DNA of 64,000 nucleotides, from contig QZJY01000030.1 of assembly GCA_003597995.1 (NCBI GenBank), positions 1 through 64,000 on the forward strand. Reading direction: 5' to 3'. Shown piece after piece: positions 56,550 through 64,000 of this stretch. The notes below the pieces were generated by a model, which saw only the letters and a list, made by a program, of their open reading frames with translations, was not told the DNA's origin and made no database searches. Position 1 is the first letter of the stretch; each line of letters starts with the position of its first letter. The stretch is from Dehalococcoidia bacterium (GTDB lineage: Bacteria > Chloroflexota > Dehalococcoidia > Dehalococcoidales > UBA1222). The translations under genes were made by a program, and so were the position numbers.

Positions 56550-57737
56550 ATGGAAAAGAACATCGATTTCAACCGCCTGCTCAAGCGCGGCGTGGCCGAG
56601 ATAATCGTCGAGGAGGAGCTGGTATCTCGCCTCAAAAAGGGCGACCGGCTGCGCCTCAAGGAAGGCTTCGACCCCTCCTCCCCCGATATCCACCTGGGGC
56701 ACATGGTGGGCCTGCGCAAGCTGCGCCAGTTCCAGGAGATGGGGCACCAGGTCGTGCTTATCGTGGGCGACTGGACGGCGCAAATCGGCGACCCCAGCGG
56801 CGTGAGCGTCACCCGCCCCATGCTCACCTACGAGCAGGTGAAGGCCAACGCCGAGACCTACATGCAGCAGTTCTTCAAGATAGTTGACCGCAGCCGCACC
56901 GAGGTAAGATGGCAAAGCGAGTGGTTCGGCAAGTTCAGCCTGGCGGACGTGCTGAAACTCACCAGCCGCTTCACCATCGCCCAGTTCCTGGCGCGCGAGG
57001 ACTTCAACAAGCGCTTCACGGCAGGCAAGCCCATAACGCTCACCGAGTTCATGTATCCCCTTTTGCAGGCCTACGACTCAGTCAAGATAGAGTCCGACAT
57101 GGAGTTCGGCGGAACCGACCAGAAGTTCAACCTGCTGGTGGGGCGCGAGCTGCAGGGCATGGTGGGACAGCGCCCGCAGCAGGTGTTCCTGACGCCGCTG
57201 CTGGTCGGCACCGACGGCACGCACAAGATGAGCAAGAGCCTGGGCAACTATATTGGCGTGGCCGAACCCCCGGAGCAGATATTCGGCAAGGTTATGTCAA
57301 TCCCCGACCAGTTAATCATGGACTATTTTACGTTAGTGACCGATGTTTCTGACACCGAGCTTGTAGAGTTCCGCAAAGAGATAGAATGCGGCGCCAACCC
57401 CATGCAGCTTAAAAAGCGCCTGGCGAGAGAGATTATCACGCAGCTTTACGACAACGCCGCCGCGAATACCGCGGAAGATGCCTTCGTGCGCGTGGTGCAG
57501 AACAAGGAAGCCCCGGACGAGATAGCCGAGTTCCGCATCGCCGGGGGCGTCGTGTCCATCCCGCAGGTTATGGTGGACGCGGGGCTGGCCAAGAGCAAGA
57601 GCGAGGCGTCGCGCCTCATCGCGCAGGGCGGGGTGGAGCTGGACGGGGTGAAGGTGGAAGCGCCCAGCTGCGAGGTAAAGAGCGGGGCGGTCCTCAAGGT
57701 GGGCAAGCGCCGCTTCGTGAGGCTGGTGACAGGCTAA
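56550..57737 (+). CDS. tyrS: Tyrosyl-tRNA synthetase
   Basis: Class I synthetase, 395 residues, TyrZ/TyrRS2-like (with DIHLGHMVGLRKL as the HIGH-type motif near residue 49 and KMSKSLGNY as KMSKS near residue 228). The C-terminal S4 RNA-binding domain (KSKSEASRLIAQGGVELDGVKVE, about 345-370) is present. It follows ribF after a repeat-containing gap of 160 bases. No T-box is seen in that gap. Repeat block A starts three bases after its stop codon. Confidence 0.96.
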   Translation: MEKNIDFNRLLKRGVAEIIVEEELVSRLKKGDRLRLKEGFDPSSPDIHLGHMVGLRKLRQFQEMGHQVVLIVGDWTAQIGDPSGVSVTRPMLTYEQVKANAETYMQQFFKIVDRSRTEVRWQSEWFGKFSLADVLKLTSRFTIAQFLAREDFNKRFTAGKPITLTEFMYPLLQAYDSVKIESDMEFGGTDQKFNLLVGRELQGMVGQRPQQVFLTPLLVGTDGTHKMSKSLGNYIGVAEPPEQIFGKVMSIPDQLIMDYFTLVTDVSDTELVEFRKEIECGANPMQLKKRLAREIITQLYDNAAANTAEDAFVRVVQNKEAPDEIAEFRIAGGVVSIPQVMVDAGLAKSKSEASRLIAQGGVELDGVKVEAPSCEVKSGAVLKVGKRRFVRLVTG

Positions 57738-57739
57738 AT

Positions 57740-57838
57740 CCATGCTGGAAGCCGCAACAGGCGGCTGAAGCATCTGGCGGGGTAGGGAAATCCCCCTCCA
57801 CCGGATTCTTCAGTCATCCTTCATTGCCTCCAGAATGG
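57740..57838. repeat. Repeat blocks A and B, left of GIY-YIG gene 2
   Basis: Block A (57740-57783: CATGCTGGAAGCCGCAAC, GGCGGCTGAAGCATCTGG) and block B (57789-57838: GATTCTTC...CATCC...GCCTCCAGAATGG) recur in swapped order on the far side of the GIY-YIG gene at 58226-58333, in the same orientation. Confidence 0.75.
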
Positions 57839-57841
57839 CCG

Positions 57842-58144
57842 TCAAGCGACCAGCCCGTCATATAAATCCAGCCATTGCGGGTTTTGTCCGCTAATGAGGT
57901 CAATTTTCTTTTGTCTGAGGAATCCTTTGATCTGTTTCTCTCGCGTTAGTGCCGATTCGCGGCTCTCGCAAACCTCATAGTACACAAGAATATTAACGTT
58001 GTATTTGCTCGTGAATCCATCAGCCAATTTATTCTTATGTTGGTAAATCCTTCCCGCCAAGTCACCAGTAAACCCCGTATACAGCAACGTTCTGCTCTTA
58101 TTGCTCACGATATAAACGTAATATTGATCGTCTTTGGTAATCAT
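57842..58144 (-). CDS. GIY-YIG domain protein, copy 2
   Basis: Stand-alone GIY-YIG protein of 100 residues: YYVYIVSNKSRTLLYTGFTGDLAGRIYQH, then ALTREKQIKGFLRQKKIDLI. It is clearly related to copy 1 at 46251 but diverged, and sits on the opposite strand. Its stop codon lies four bases from repeat block B, and blocks B and A recur upstream of its start. More AT-rich than tyrS. Catalytic Tyr and Arg positions are kept, so nuclease activity is possible. Confidence 0.88.
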   Translation of the reverse strand: MITKDDQYYVYIVSNKSRTLLYTGFTGDLAGRIYQHKNKLADGFTSKYNVNILVYYEVCESRESALTREKQIKGFLRQKKIDLISGQNPQWLDLYDGLVA

Positions 58145-58225
58145 CCAGTTATCGAATATGAATTAAATTAAGATAAAGTGCCTTCCTCGTGGCCTATTAT
58201 ACTCCCATTCACGCATGAGGCGAGG

Positions 58226-58333
58226 ATTCCCCACTCCTCCAGATTCTTCGGCCATCCACCATGGCCTCCAGAATGGACACCCTTGAATTCCATGCTGGAA
58301 GCCGCAACGGGCGGCTGAAGCATCTGGTGGGGC
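58226..58333. repeat. Repeat blocks B' and A', right of GIY-YIG gene 2
   Basis: B' (58226-58276) and A' (58290-58333) match the left-hand blocks with few differences, in the order B'-A' instead of A-B. Confidence 0.75.
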
Positions 58334-58339
58334 GGTATT

Positions 58340-58558
58340 GTTTCCCCTCTCCCTTTCGCAAAAGGGAGACCTCGGCAGAATTGCCGAGGAGAGGGATTTT
58401 CCCACAGGGCACGGCGCGCCGTGCCCCTACCTTTTCTCACATCACGGTGTCATTGCGAGCGAGGAACGAGCGTGGCAATCCCGTTCCCAAACATCTCTCC
58501 CTTGAGGGGAGTTGCTTTGCCATTGCTGGCGCTTTTCCTTTGCCAGAAAACGCCGTCC
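58340..58558. repeat. Dense palindrome cluster
   Basis: Short hairpins follow each other: CTCTCCCTTT/AAAGGGAG near 58347-58368, CCTCGGCA/TGCCGAGG (58370-58377 with 58382-58389), and the perfect 20-base palindrome GGGCACGGCGCGCCGTGCCC (58407-58426). A CATTGCGAGCGAGGAACGAG unit follows at about 58452, then a CTCTCCCTTGAGGGGAG unit. No gene is seen between the GIY-YIG and RelE genes. Confidence 0.75.
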
Positions 58559-58822
58559 CTACTTGCTCCGGTAAACATCCTTGCGGCTGGCAATCTTCAC
58601 TATCCAGACAGTGAGCGCATAGTCCTGAATCGAATATACAATGCGAAACGCGCCCTGGCGTATGCGGTAACGCTCCTGCCCGGTCAACTTTTCGCAGCCG
58701 CGCGGGCGCGCATCCAGTGCCAGTGATTTAATGCGCTGCAGGATACGCCTGGCGTCCTTTTGGGGTATAGCGCGAAAATCTTTTTCTACCGAAGCCTTGA
58801 AAAAGATTTTATATGCGGCCAT
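58559..58822 (-). CDS. RelE/ParE-family toxin
   Basis: An 87-residue toxin of the RelE type, a ribosome-dependent mRNA interferase or gyrase poison. It shows KDFRAIPQKDARRILQRIKSL, the central REL fold strand YRIRQGAFRIVYSI and the basic end KIASRKDVYR, matching active RelE proteins. It overlaps the upstream antitoxin gene by 14 bases, the normal toxin-antitoxin arrangement. Confidence 0.9.
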   Translation of the reverse strand: MAAYKIFFKASVEKDFRAIPQKDARRILQRIKSLALDARPRGCEKLTGQERYRIRQGAFRIVYSIQDYALTVWIVKIASRKDVYRSK

Positions 58823-59042
58823 CTTGCTTGAGCCTTTTGACCATGTCCTCGTAGCTCAATAGCGGCTCAGCCGCGCGTTCTTCAAAGGCGGCGATGTCTT
58901 CGGCGTCTTCGGCCAGCGCTACTTTCACCGCCTCGTTGATGATGTCGGAAACGGACCTCGACACCTCCACCGACTTCAAACGCAGGGCTTTATGCAAATC
59001 GGGGTCAAGATAGATGGTGGTTCTTTTAGTTACACCAGGCAT
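58809..59042 (-). CDS. Ribbon-helix-helix antitoxin
   Basis: A 77-residue antitoxin partner. The N terminus TKRTTIYLDPDLHKALRLKSVEVSRSVSDIINEAV is a CopG/Arc-type ribbon-helix-helix DNA-binding domain. The acidic C terminus (AEDAEDIAAFEERAAEPLLSYEDMVKRLK) should wrap the toxin. It lies first in the operon and probably represses it. GGGAGG stands before the ATG on the minus strand. Confidence 0.88.
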   Translation of the reverse strand: MPGVTKRTTIYLDPDLHKALRLKSVEVSRSVSDIINEAVKVALAEDAEDIAAFEERAAEPLLSYEDMVKRLKQDGRI

Positions 59043-59109
59043 AGATTGCCTCCCGCTTTATTTATACAAACATTATAACATCACAACATACTGATGTCTA
59101 CACCAATCA

Positions 59110-59220
59110 TCTCGCCCTTGAGGGGAGAGATAAGAGTGAGGGTGAAAGTCTGGGTCTACCCCTCACACATTCGCTTCGCTCAGTGCAGGCTCTTAATCCT
59201 CTCCCCCAAGGGGAGAGGAG
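59110..59220. repeat. Paired CTCGCCCTTGAGGGGAGAG repeat
   Basis: Same family as 3934-4027: two arms, CCCTTGAGGGGAGAG...GTGAGGGTGAAAGTC and CTTAATCCTCTCCCCCAAGGGGAGAGG, separated by about 55 bases. Confidence 0.7.
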
Positions 59221-59585
59221 ATAATTGATTCGTTTTGCGCAAAGATATTTTTTTGATGAAACAATCCACTTTCCCCGTGCCTGGTCTCTGCGTAATAATT
59301 GTTTTTAATTCCGTTTTGTGTCGGGCAGGATAACCTGTTCTATTTGAGCCAAAATGCCCCGAAATTCCTCATTTTTGCACCATTTTCGGCTGATTTATCA
59401 CCATTCGTTCCGCGCCCGTTTTACTTATAGTCTTTGGCCATAACGGGAAATGATAGCACAGCGGTTTGGGGTAGTCGAGGGGTGTTTGTCGTGTTTTCAC
59501 CATTAAAGGCACTCTGCGGTGAGGCCGTTCGGCATTAATACTCTTCCCGTCGATTCGTATTTGGGTATCAACAAAAAATGGATTC

Positions 59586-59614
59586 TTGACAATTGTTCGT
59601 AGCTGGCATACATT
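59586..59614 (+). promoter_or_regulatory. Promoter of the SIR2 gene
   Basis: TTGACA (59586-59591) and TACATT (59609-59614) are 17 bases apart, about 75 bases before the TTG start. Confidence 0.6.
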
Positions 59615-59690
59615 TTCTGAAATAAGATAATTCGCATATAGGTGATTTCATCAACTAGGTCTAGCAAAACAGCCCTAATGGAGGTGACGC

Positions 59691-62417
59691 TTGGATTCCA
59701 GATTGATTGAATACCTTAACTCAGGAAAAGCTTGGCTTCTAGTCGGTTCTGGGCCTTCTATAGACATGGGATACCCAACTTGGAAAGAACTCGCATCTAC
59801 AGCAATAGAAGAGTTGACCCTCCTTGGTAACAACCCCAACCTTACTGCTGCCAAGTCTTGCTTCGCCAAATTTGATTACCCCGGCGTATTTGAAGCTACT
59901 AAAGCTGGCTTGGGCAGCCAACGATTGCTAGAATTGTTGAGAAATAAACTAAAACCCATAAGACAGAGCAAGATTTATGAAATTATGGCGAGATGGCCAA
60001 TACCTGTTTACATGACTACCAATTATGACAATGAACTGCAAAACCATCTATCGCATCTTGGCGAACCATACCTAACTTATTCGAATTCGCGCGACCATAT
60101 GAACCAACTAGCTTCTGATTCTTCCGGTTTTATCGTTAAATTACACGGTGACCTAACATCAGAAGATGGCCTCATTCTTACTACTGGACAATATAAATCA
60201 ATCACGCATGGAAGCCAGTGGGATTATTGGCGTTCTAAAATGGCAGCTATCTTCACAATGCATCGAGTGATTGTAATTGGGCATTCACTTTCAGACAAGA
60301 ATATTGTGCATGTGCTTGAGACTGCAAAGAAAGGGTCAGGTTTCGAGCATCCTGCTATATGGATAACGCCCGACCCGCCTTCATACCAGGAGAGAACTAA
60401 ATTCGAAGCTGATTATCGTGTTAGCATCATTGGATATCCTGGGGGTGAGAATGGGCACACGAATCTTCTGAGGATTCTTGAGAGTATCAGCGATTGTGTT
60501 CCACCACGGACAATAGTGCGTCTCCAGCAACAGATCCCTGTAGTGACATCTCATGAATCCGCAGCCGGTTTTTTCGTTTTCAACGAACTGGTAGGGCAGC
60601 AAGACTACGAAAACAAAAGAAGAGACATCATAGTAAGTGCAATCGAAGCCAAATTACCTGCCCTCAAGGGAATCGAGGGATTCACCATTCATCGAGCCAT
60701 ACAAGAGGCCGGTTGGCCCCCGGATGTAACCGTTGAATCCCACTTCCTGTCCCAAGTCGAACAACGTTCGGTTGAGCGTGGCATATTATCAAGACGCCCT
60801 GATGGCAGCTTGGCCGTGCCTGAGAAAGCACTCCAGCAATCCCAATCCAAGCGCGAGGTTTTCGAACACGCCCGAGCCTTGTTTAGACAGTCCCTTGAAC
60901 TTAGAATACGCCGCGACTTTACAGATTTGAATGACGCACAATTAAAATCGTTAGTTTCTGACATTGATACTTCATTAACTACGTACTTTGAAAAAGGGGG
61001 CTTGACATTCGCGAGCCTATTATTTTCAAAAAATGTAACCAAATTCGTCCCTCAGTCAATCTTGCATTTCATTTTAGTTGCAAGCACTAAATATGACAAT
61101 CTGGTTATGCGCTTGGCTTTTTTCAAAGCTTCACTCGACTCTTTTGTCCGCGCCGAAGCTGCCCAGCGAGACTATCTGGGGCGAATCGCTCAAGGGTACT
61201 TCGGGTTCCATGCGTTAGGTGTATTTGGGGATTTGGCTGTTGAGAGAATTAAAATAGCCAAAGAAACATTATGGTTGATCGACTCAGACACACAAATCCA
61301 TACGCTTGCTTTGGGCTCTTTGACAAACCAGTCCTATCGCGAGTCATTGAAGAAGCTTAACAGCATGGATGTCCGACTATTCACAATTGATAGCCTTCTC
61401 GATGAAACTAGAGAGCATTTGTATTTTGCCGATAAAAGGATCGAAGAAAATGGCGCTAGCTCACCCGTTATTATTGCTGCAGCTAGAGGAGACGCCCCCT
61501 TCGAAAAATCAAATGCATTCTTAGAAGGTTTCATCCGATGGCAAGCTGCTGGAAATCCATGCAGTTGGCAAAGTTATCTGTATCAAGCTCTAGGTATGCC
61601 TGGCGACATAGGTAAGGAAGTAATCGCCCAAGCTTTAATGAAACATGGGATTGAAGTTGTTGAGCCGAGTGCTTGGCCTGGCTTTGATGATTCACACTAT
61701 TCAGCAATCGATAGTTATAGTAAGAAGATTGTAGAGTTGCGGCAGGGTACACAACACATACTACCTGGAGTTTCCGGACAGGCACAACAGAATGACCCGC
61801 TTGAGAAGGCTAAGCCGGAGGCAGAGGCCTATAATATTGTGTTGAGGGAACGGAGTGGGGAATATCACATGCTATCTCAAGCTGCCTCACAGTCGTGGTT
61901 CATTAGCAATACTTCAATCCTCAATCTCATTGGAGGAAAGCCAATCACATGGCAACCGGACGCGTTCTTGAGCTTTATATCAACTTTAGGCACTATCACT
62001 CGTGCAGATTTAGTCGAGGAGGCTTTTGAACGAATTATCTATGGACTCGCCGAGTCAGGCTTAAGTCTTTTAGATGAAGAAACTGTTTCGCGCGTTTTTG
62101 GTGGAATAATTGATCAAGCCAAGCTCAGCATTGAAGAACTCAGAGATCAATACGATTCGACTATTGGGAACAAATACGGTGAACCGTTAGACGCAATTCT
62201 CTCACGTATGAGACCCAGTCAATTGCCATTAGCAGCGGCACAGCTTTCTTCTGAAATTGCCCATGTCGAAGCAGAAAAACGACGGCAAGCAGAAACTATT
62301 GCAAAGGAAGCAACTGCACGGGCTGAACAAAGCGAAAGGGAACTTGCCAAGTTACAAAAATTCAAGGCAAAAATGTTAAAAAAACAGAACTCGCGAAAGA
62401 AGAAAAAAAAGAAATGA
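59691..62417 (+). CDS. Large SIR2-domain protein, probable antiphage NADase
   Basis: A 908-residue protein, AT-rich against its surroundings, so likely acquired. The N-terminal SIR2-like domain (about 1-265) keeps the NAD-binding GSGPS (19-23), TTNYD with the catalytic Asn111, KLHGD with His152 and IGHSLSD. Residues about 310-370 look like a winged helix (GFTIHRAIQEAGWPPD...RRPDG). Residues 526-640 resemble a PIN-type nuclease (LWLIDSD with Asp531 and Asp533; LLDETREHL with Glu572 and Glu575). The end is a coiled coil with a poly-Lys tail. The start is TTG with GGAGGTG just upstream. SIR2 domains of this kind deplete NAD during phage infection; the role here is inference. Confidence 0.82.
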   Translation: MDSRLIEYLNSGKAWLLVGSGPSIDMGYPTWKELASTAIEELTLLGNNPNLTAAKSCFAKFDYPGVFEATKAGLGSQRLLELLRNKLKPIRQSKIYEIMARWPIPVYMTTNYDNELQNHLSHLGEPYLTYSNSRDHMNQLASDSSGFIVKLHGDLTSEDGLILTTGQYKSITHGSQWDYWRSKMAAIFTMHRVIVIGHSLSDKNIVHVLETAKKGSGFEHPAIWITPDPPSYQERTKFEADYRVSIIGYPGGENGHTNLLRILESISDCVPPRTIVRLQQQIPVVTSHESAAGFFVFNELVGQQDYENKRRDIIVSAIEAKLPALKGIEGFTIHRAIQEAGWPPDVTVESHFLSQVEQRSVERGILSRRPDGSLAVPEKALQQSQSKREVFEHARALFRQSLELRIRRDFTDLNDAQLKSLVSDIDTSLTTYFEKGGLTFASLLFSKNVTKFVPQSILHFILVASTKYDNLVMRLAFFKASLDSFVRAEAAQRDYLGRIAQGYFGFHALGVFGDLAVERIKIAKETLWLIDSDTQIHTLALGSLTNQSYRESLKKLNSMDVRLFTIDSLLDETREHLYFADKRIEENGASSPVIIAAARGDAPFEKSNAFLEGFIRWQAAGNPCSWQSYLYQALGMPGDIGKEVIAQALMKHGIEVVEPSAWPGFDDSHYSAIDSYSKKIVELRQGTQHILPGVSGQAQQNDPLEKAKPEAEAYNIVLRERSGEYHMLSQAASQSWFISNTSILNLIGGKPITWQPDAFLSFISTLGTITRADLVEEAFERIIYGLAESGLSLLDEETVSRVFGGIIDQAKLSIEELRDQYDSTIGNKYGEPLDAILSRMRPSQLPLAAAQLSSEIAHVEAEKRRQAETIAKEATARAEQSERELAKLQKFKAKMLKKQNSRKKKKKK

Positions 62418-62819
62418 TGTTGGGCTTAATAAACCTTCATTATTATGACTTTATACCAACTCGGGGCAAAAAGAATTAATAATGATATTTGGGGGACTCC
62501 GATCACCTGAACCCCATTCAGGTGCGCTAGAAAGCTGTTCTAAAACCGAACTCTCACCCTCACCTTAACCCTCTCCCCTCAACGGAGTTGGTTGATATAG
62601 AACGACAGGCAGAGGGCAGGTTCGAAACCTGCCCTAAACCCCTCGTTTCAGTAACCCCAGGACATGTAAGAGCAAGCACAACCTGAGATTACCGCCTTCG
62701 TTTCGTTTCCACCAACGCGGCCTTTTCGGGGTCGGAGCATTTTTATGGGTTGTTTATTGGGCGCTTTTTGAGCTATAATCTTTATCCACAAATAAATCAT
62801 AGCTTTTGAAGGAGCCTAC
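62418..62819. other. Intergenic region with repeat fragment and hairpin
   Basis: Contains CTCACCCTCACCTTAACC (repeat family of 3934) at 62551-62587, and a 9-bp hairpin GGGCAGGTT-CGA-AACCTGCCC (62614-62634) that recalls a tRNA T-arm but has no tRNA around it. The aminotransferase promoter lies at 62750-62779. Confidence 0.55.
62750..62779 (+). promoter_or_regulatory. Promoter of the aminotransferase-serA unit
   Basis: A perfect TATAAT (62774-62779) is preceded after 18 bases by a weak TTGTTT (62750-62755). The leader is about 35 bases, with GAAGGAG before the ATG. Confidence 0.55.
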
Positions 62820-63914
62820 ATGACCAACCTTAGAATCCCCGGCCCCACTCCCTGCCCGCCCGAGGTGCTGGAAGCCATGAGCCGCCAGATGATCAACCAC
62901 CGCGGCGGCGAGTTCCAGAAGATGCTGCTGGAAGTCACCGACAAGCTAAAAAAACTCTTCATAACCAAAAATGACGTTTACCTGCTGACCGGCTCCGGTA
63001 CCGGCGGCCTGGAAGCGGCCGTGGTGAACTCCTTCTCGCCGGGCGACAAGGTGCTGGCCGTGTCCATCGGCGTTTTCGGCGACCGCCTGGCCAACATCGC
63101 CAAGACCTACGGCGCTGATGTAACGGTTCTCAAATACGAGTGGGGCAAGGCCGCCGACCCGGCCGCCATAAAGGCCGCGCTCGAGCGGGACCCCGCCATC
63201 AAGGCGGTCATGGTCACTCATAACGAGACCTCGACCGGCGTCACCAACCCCCTCAAGGAAATCGCCAGCACAGTCAAGCCCTTCGACAAGCTGTTCATAG
63301 TGGACGCCATCTCCAGCATCGGCTCAATCGAGCTGCCGGTGGACGAGTGGGGCGTGGACGTGATGGTCACCGGCTCGCAGAAGAGCTGGATGGTGCCCCC
63401 CGGCATGGCCATGGTGGCTATATCCGAGAAGGCCTGGAAGGCCAATGCCGCTGCCAAAATACCGCGCTTCTACTGGGACTTCGGCAAGGCCAAGAAATAT
63501 TTTGAAAAGGGCGGCCAGACACCCTGGACCCCGGCCGTCTCCATCGTTTTCGCGTTGAACGTGGCCCTCGACATGATGCTCAAAGAGGGGCTGTCAAATA
63601 TCATCGCCCGCCACCAGAAAATCGGCAAGATGACCCGCGAGGGAGTCAAGGCGCTGGGCTTAAAACTTTTCGCCGACGAGGCGCACGCCTCCAACACCGT
63701 CACCTCCATACTGGGCACCGAGGGGCTGGATGCCAAGACGCTCAACAAAATTATGCGCGAGGAGTACGATATTATCCTCTCCGGCGGCCAGATGGAGCTG
63801 GAGGGTAAAATCTTCCGCATCGGCCACCTGGGCTGGGTTAACGAGAAGGACATTAAAGCCGTGCTGGACGCGCTCAAGGTGGCGCTGCCCAAGGCCGGCT
63901 TTCGGAGCAAGTAG
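62820..63914 (+). CDS. Class V aminotransferase (serine-pyruvate / alanine-glyoxylate type)
   Basis: A 364-residue PLP enzyme. The N terminus RIPGPTPCPPEVLEAMSRQMINHRG is typical of the AGXT/SPT family. The PLP-binding Lys is in VTGSQKSWMVPPG (about residue 187), and GSGTGGLEAAVVN and VDAISSIGS are present. The first codon of serA follows its stop directly, so it probably makes the transamination step of serine formation in this organism, in place of a classical SerC; this is inferred from the pairing. Confidence 0.9.
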   Translation: MTNLRIPGPTPCPPEVLEAMSRQMINHRGGEFQKMLLEVTDKLKKLFITKNDVYLLTGSGTGGLEAAVVNSFSPGDKVLAVSIGVFGDRLANIAKTYGADVTVLKYEWGKAADPAAIKAALERDPAIKAVMVTHNETSTGVTNPLKEIASTVKPFDKLFIVDAISSIGSIELPVDEWGVDVMVTGSQKSWMVPPGMAMVAISEKAWKANAAAKIPRFYWDFGKAKKYFEKGGQTPWTPAVSIVFALNVALDMMLKEGLSNIIARHQKIGKMTREGVKALGLKLFADEAHASNTVTSILGTEGLDAKTLNKIMREEYDIILSGGQMELEGKIFRIGHLGWVNEKDIKAVLDALKVALPKAGFRSK

Positions 63915-64000
63915 ATGAAAATGAACGTGCTGGTGGCCGACCCCCTGGCTCAGGAGGGCATCGACATACTCAAGCAGTATGCCAACGTGGACGTCAAGAC
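63915..64000 (+). CDS. serA: D-3-phosphoglycerate dehydrogenase, 5' end only
   Basis: Only 28 codons are in the window (MKMNVLVADPLAQEGIDILKQ...). The opening VLVADPLAQEGIDIL matches the first strand and helix of SerA-type 2-hydroxyacid dehydrogenases. The ATG abuts the TAG of the aminotransferase, and the gene runs off the window end. Confidence 0.8.
   Translation, partial: MKMNVLVADPLAQEGIDILKQYANVDVK

Larger units (their letters stand above)
59043..59690. other. Intergenic region upstream of the SIR2 gene
   Basis: Apart from the CTCTCCC repeat pair at 59110-59220 and the promoter at 59586-59614, I see no gene, tRNA or CRISPR-type array. The stretch 59226-59580 is AT-rich with two CACCATT motifs but no clear structure. 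Confidence 0.5.

Noticed and set aside
57740-59220. CRISPR array
   Set aside because: Repeats here differ in length and sequence, are palindromic and are not evenly spaced by unique spacers; no cas gene is present.
62614-62634. tRNA T-arm-like hairpin GGCAGGTT-CGA-AACCTGCC
   Set aside because: No acceptor, D or anticodon arm can be found around it; it is better seen as a repeat hairpin.

Overview
The window looks like a chromosomal segment of a strictly anaerobic bacterium with a bacterial-type Wood-Ljungdahl pathway. The gene set best fits an uncultured lineage of the Dehalococcoidia (Chloroflexota): bacterial Elp3, BtuFCD under a B12 riboswitch, a CODH/ACS cluster with DUF3786, and many short palindromic intergenic repeats. 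The taxonomic call is inference from gene content, not from a marker tree. Most genes have GC-rich, codon-biased sequence; three accessory genes (about 13.1, 41.0 and 59.7 kb) are visibly AT-rich.

Layout. 0.1-3.9 kb: aspS, tig and clpP on the plus strand. 4.2-12.9 kb: a tight minus-strand run of dprA, topA, a Xer recombinase, an M24 peptidase, a PHP phosphoesterase, a PurN-like formyltransferase, a HAD protein and a PfkB kinase. 13.0-16.6 kb: an AT-rich DUF4238 gene between 14-bp direct repeats, then a geranylgeranyl-reductase-like flavoprotein, a GreA protein with an extra N-terminal domain, and a DUF4870 membrane protein. 16.6-18.2 kb is gene-poor and holds a 47-residue membrane microprotein.

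18.1-34.3 kb is the metabolic core: cooC1, fhs, a RACo-like corrinoid activator, cooC2, folD, a 70-residue protein and acsD. A Fur-family regulator with its own promoter follows, then cooS, acsB, acsC, acsE, a small lipoprotein and a DUF3786 protein. Together they carry formate to methyl-THF (the MetF step is not in the window), move the methyl group to the corrinoid iron-sulfur protein and form acetyl-CoA with CO from CooS. Several intergenic gaps in this cluster, and as far as I can see nowhere else in the window, hold copies of one AT-rich inverted-repeat family. Thioredoxin and a cobalamin importer under a B12 riboswitch follow, which fits the corrinoid need.

38.2-39.4 kb is the most striking locus. 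ccdA is followed by a TlpA/ResA-like lipoprotein whose CxxC motif reads UGA-Pro-Tyr-Cys, with a SECIS-like hairpin directly downstream: a likely selenocysteine-containing extracytoplasmic thiol oxidoreductase. 39.4-47.2 kb holds Elp3, a Trm9-like methyltransferase, RimI, QueH, RuvB, a Tat substrate, small zinc-ribbon proteins and a GIY-YIG protein set between palindromes. 47.3-57.7 kb is rpoC, rpoB (minus), ribF and tyrS (plus). 57.7-62.8 kb is accessory: a second repeat-flanked GIY-YIG gene, a RelE-type toxin with its antitoxin, palindrome-rich spacers and a 908-residue SIR2-domain protein that looks like a defence gene. The window ends with a class V aminotransferase and the first codons of serA.
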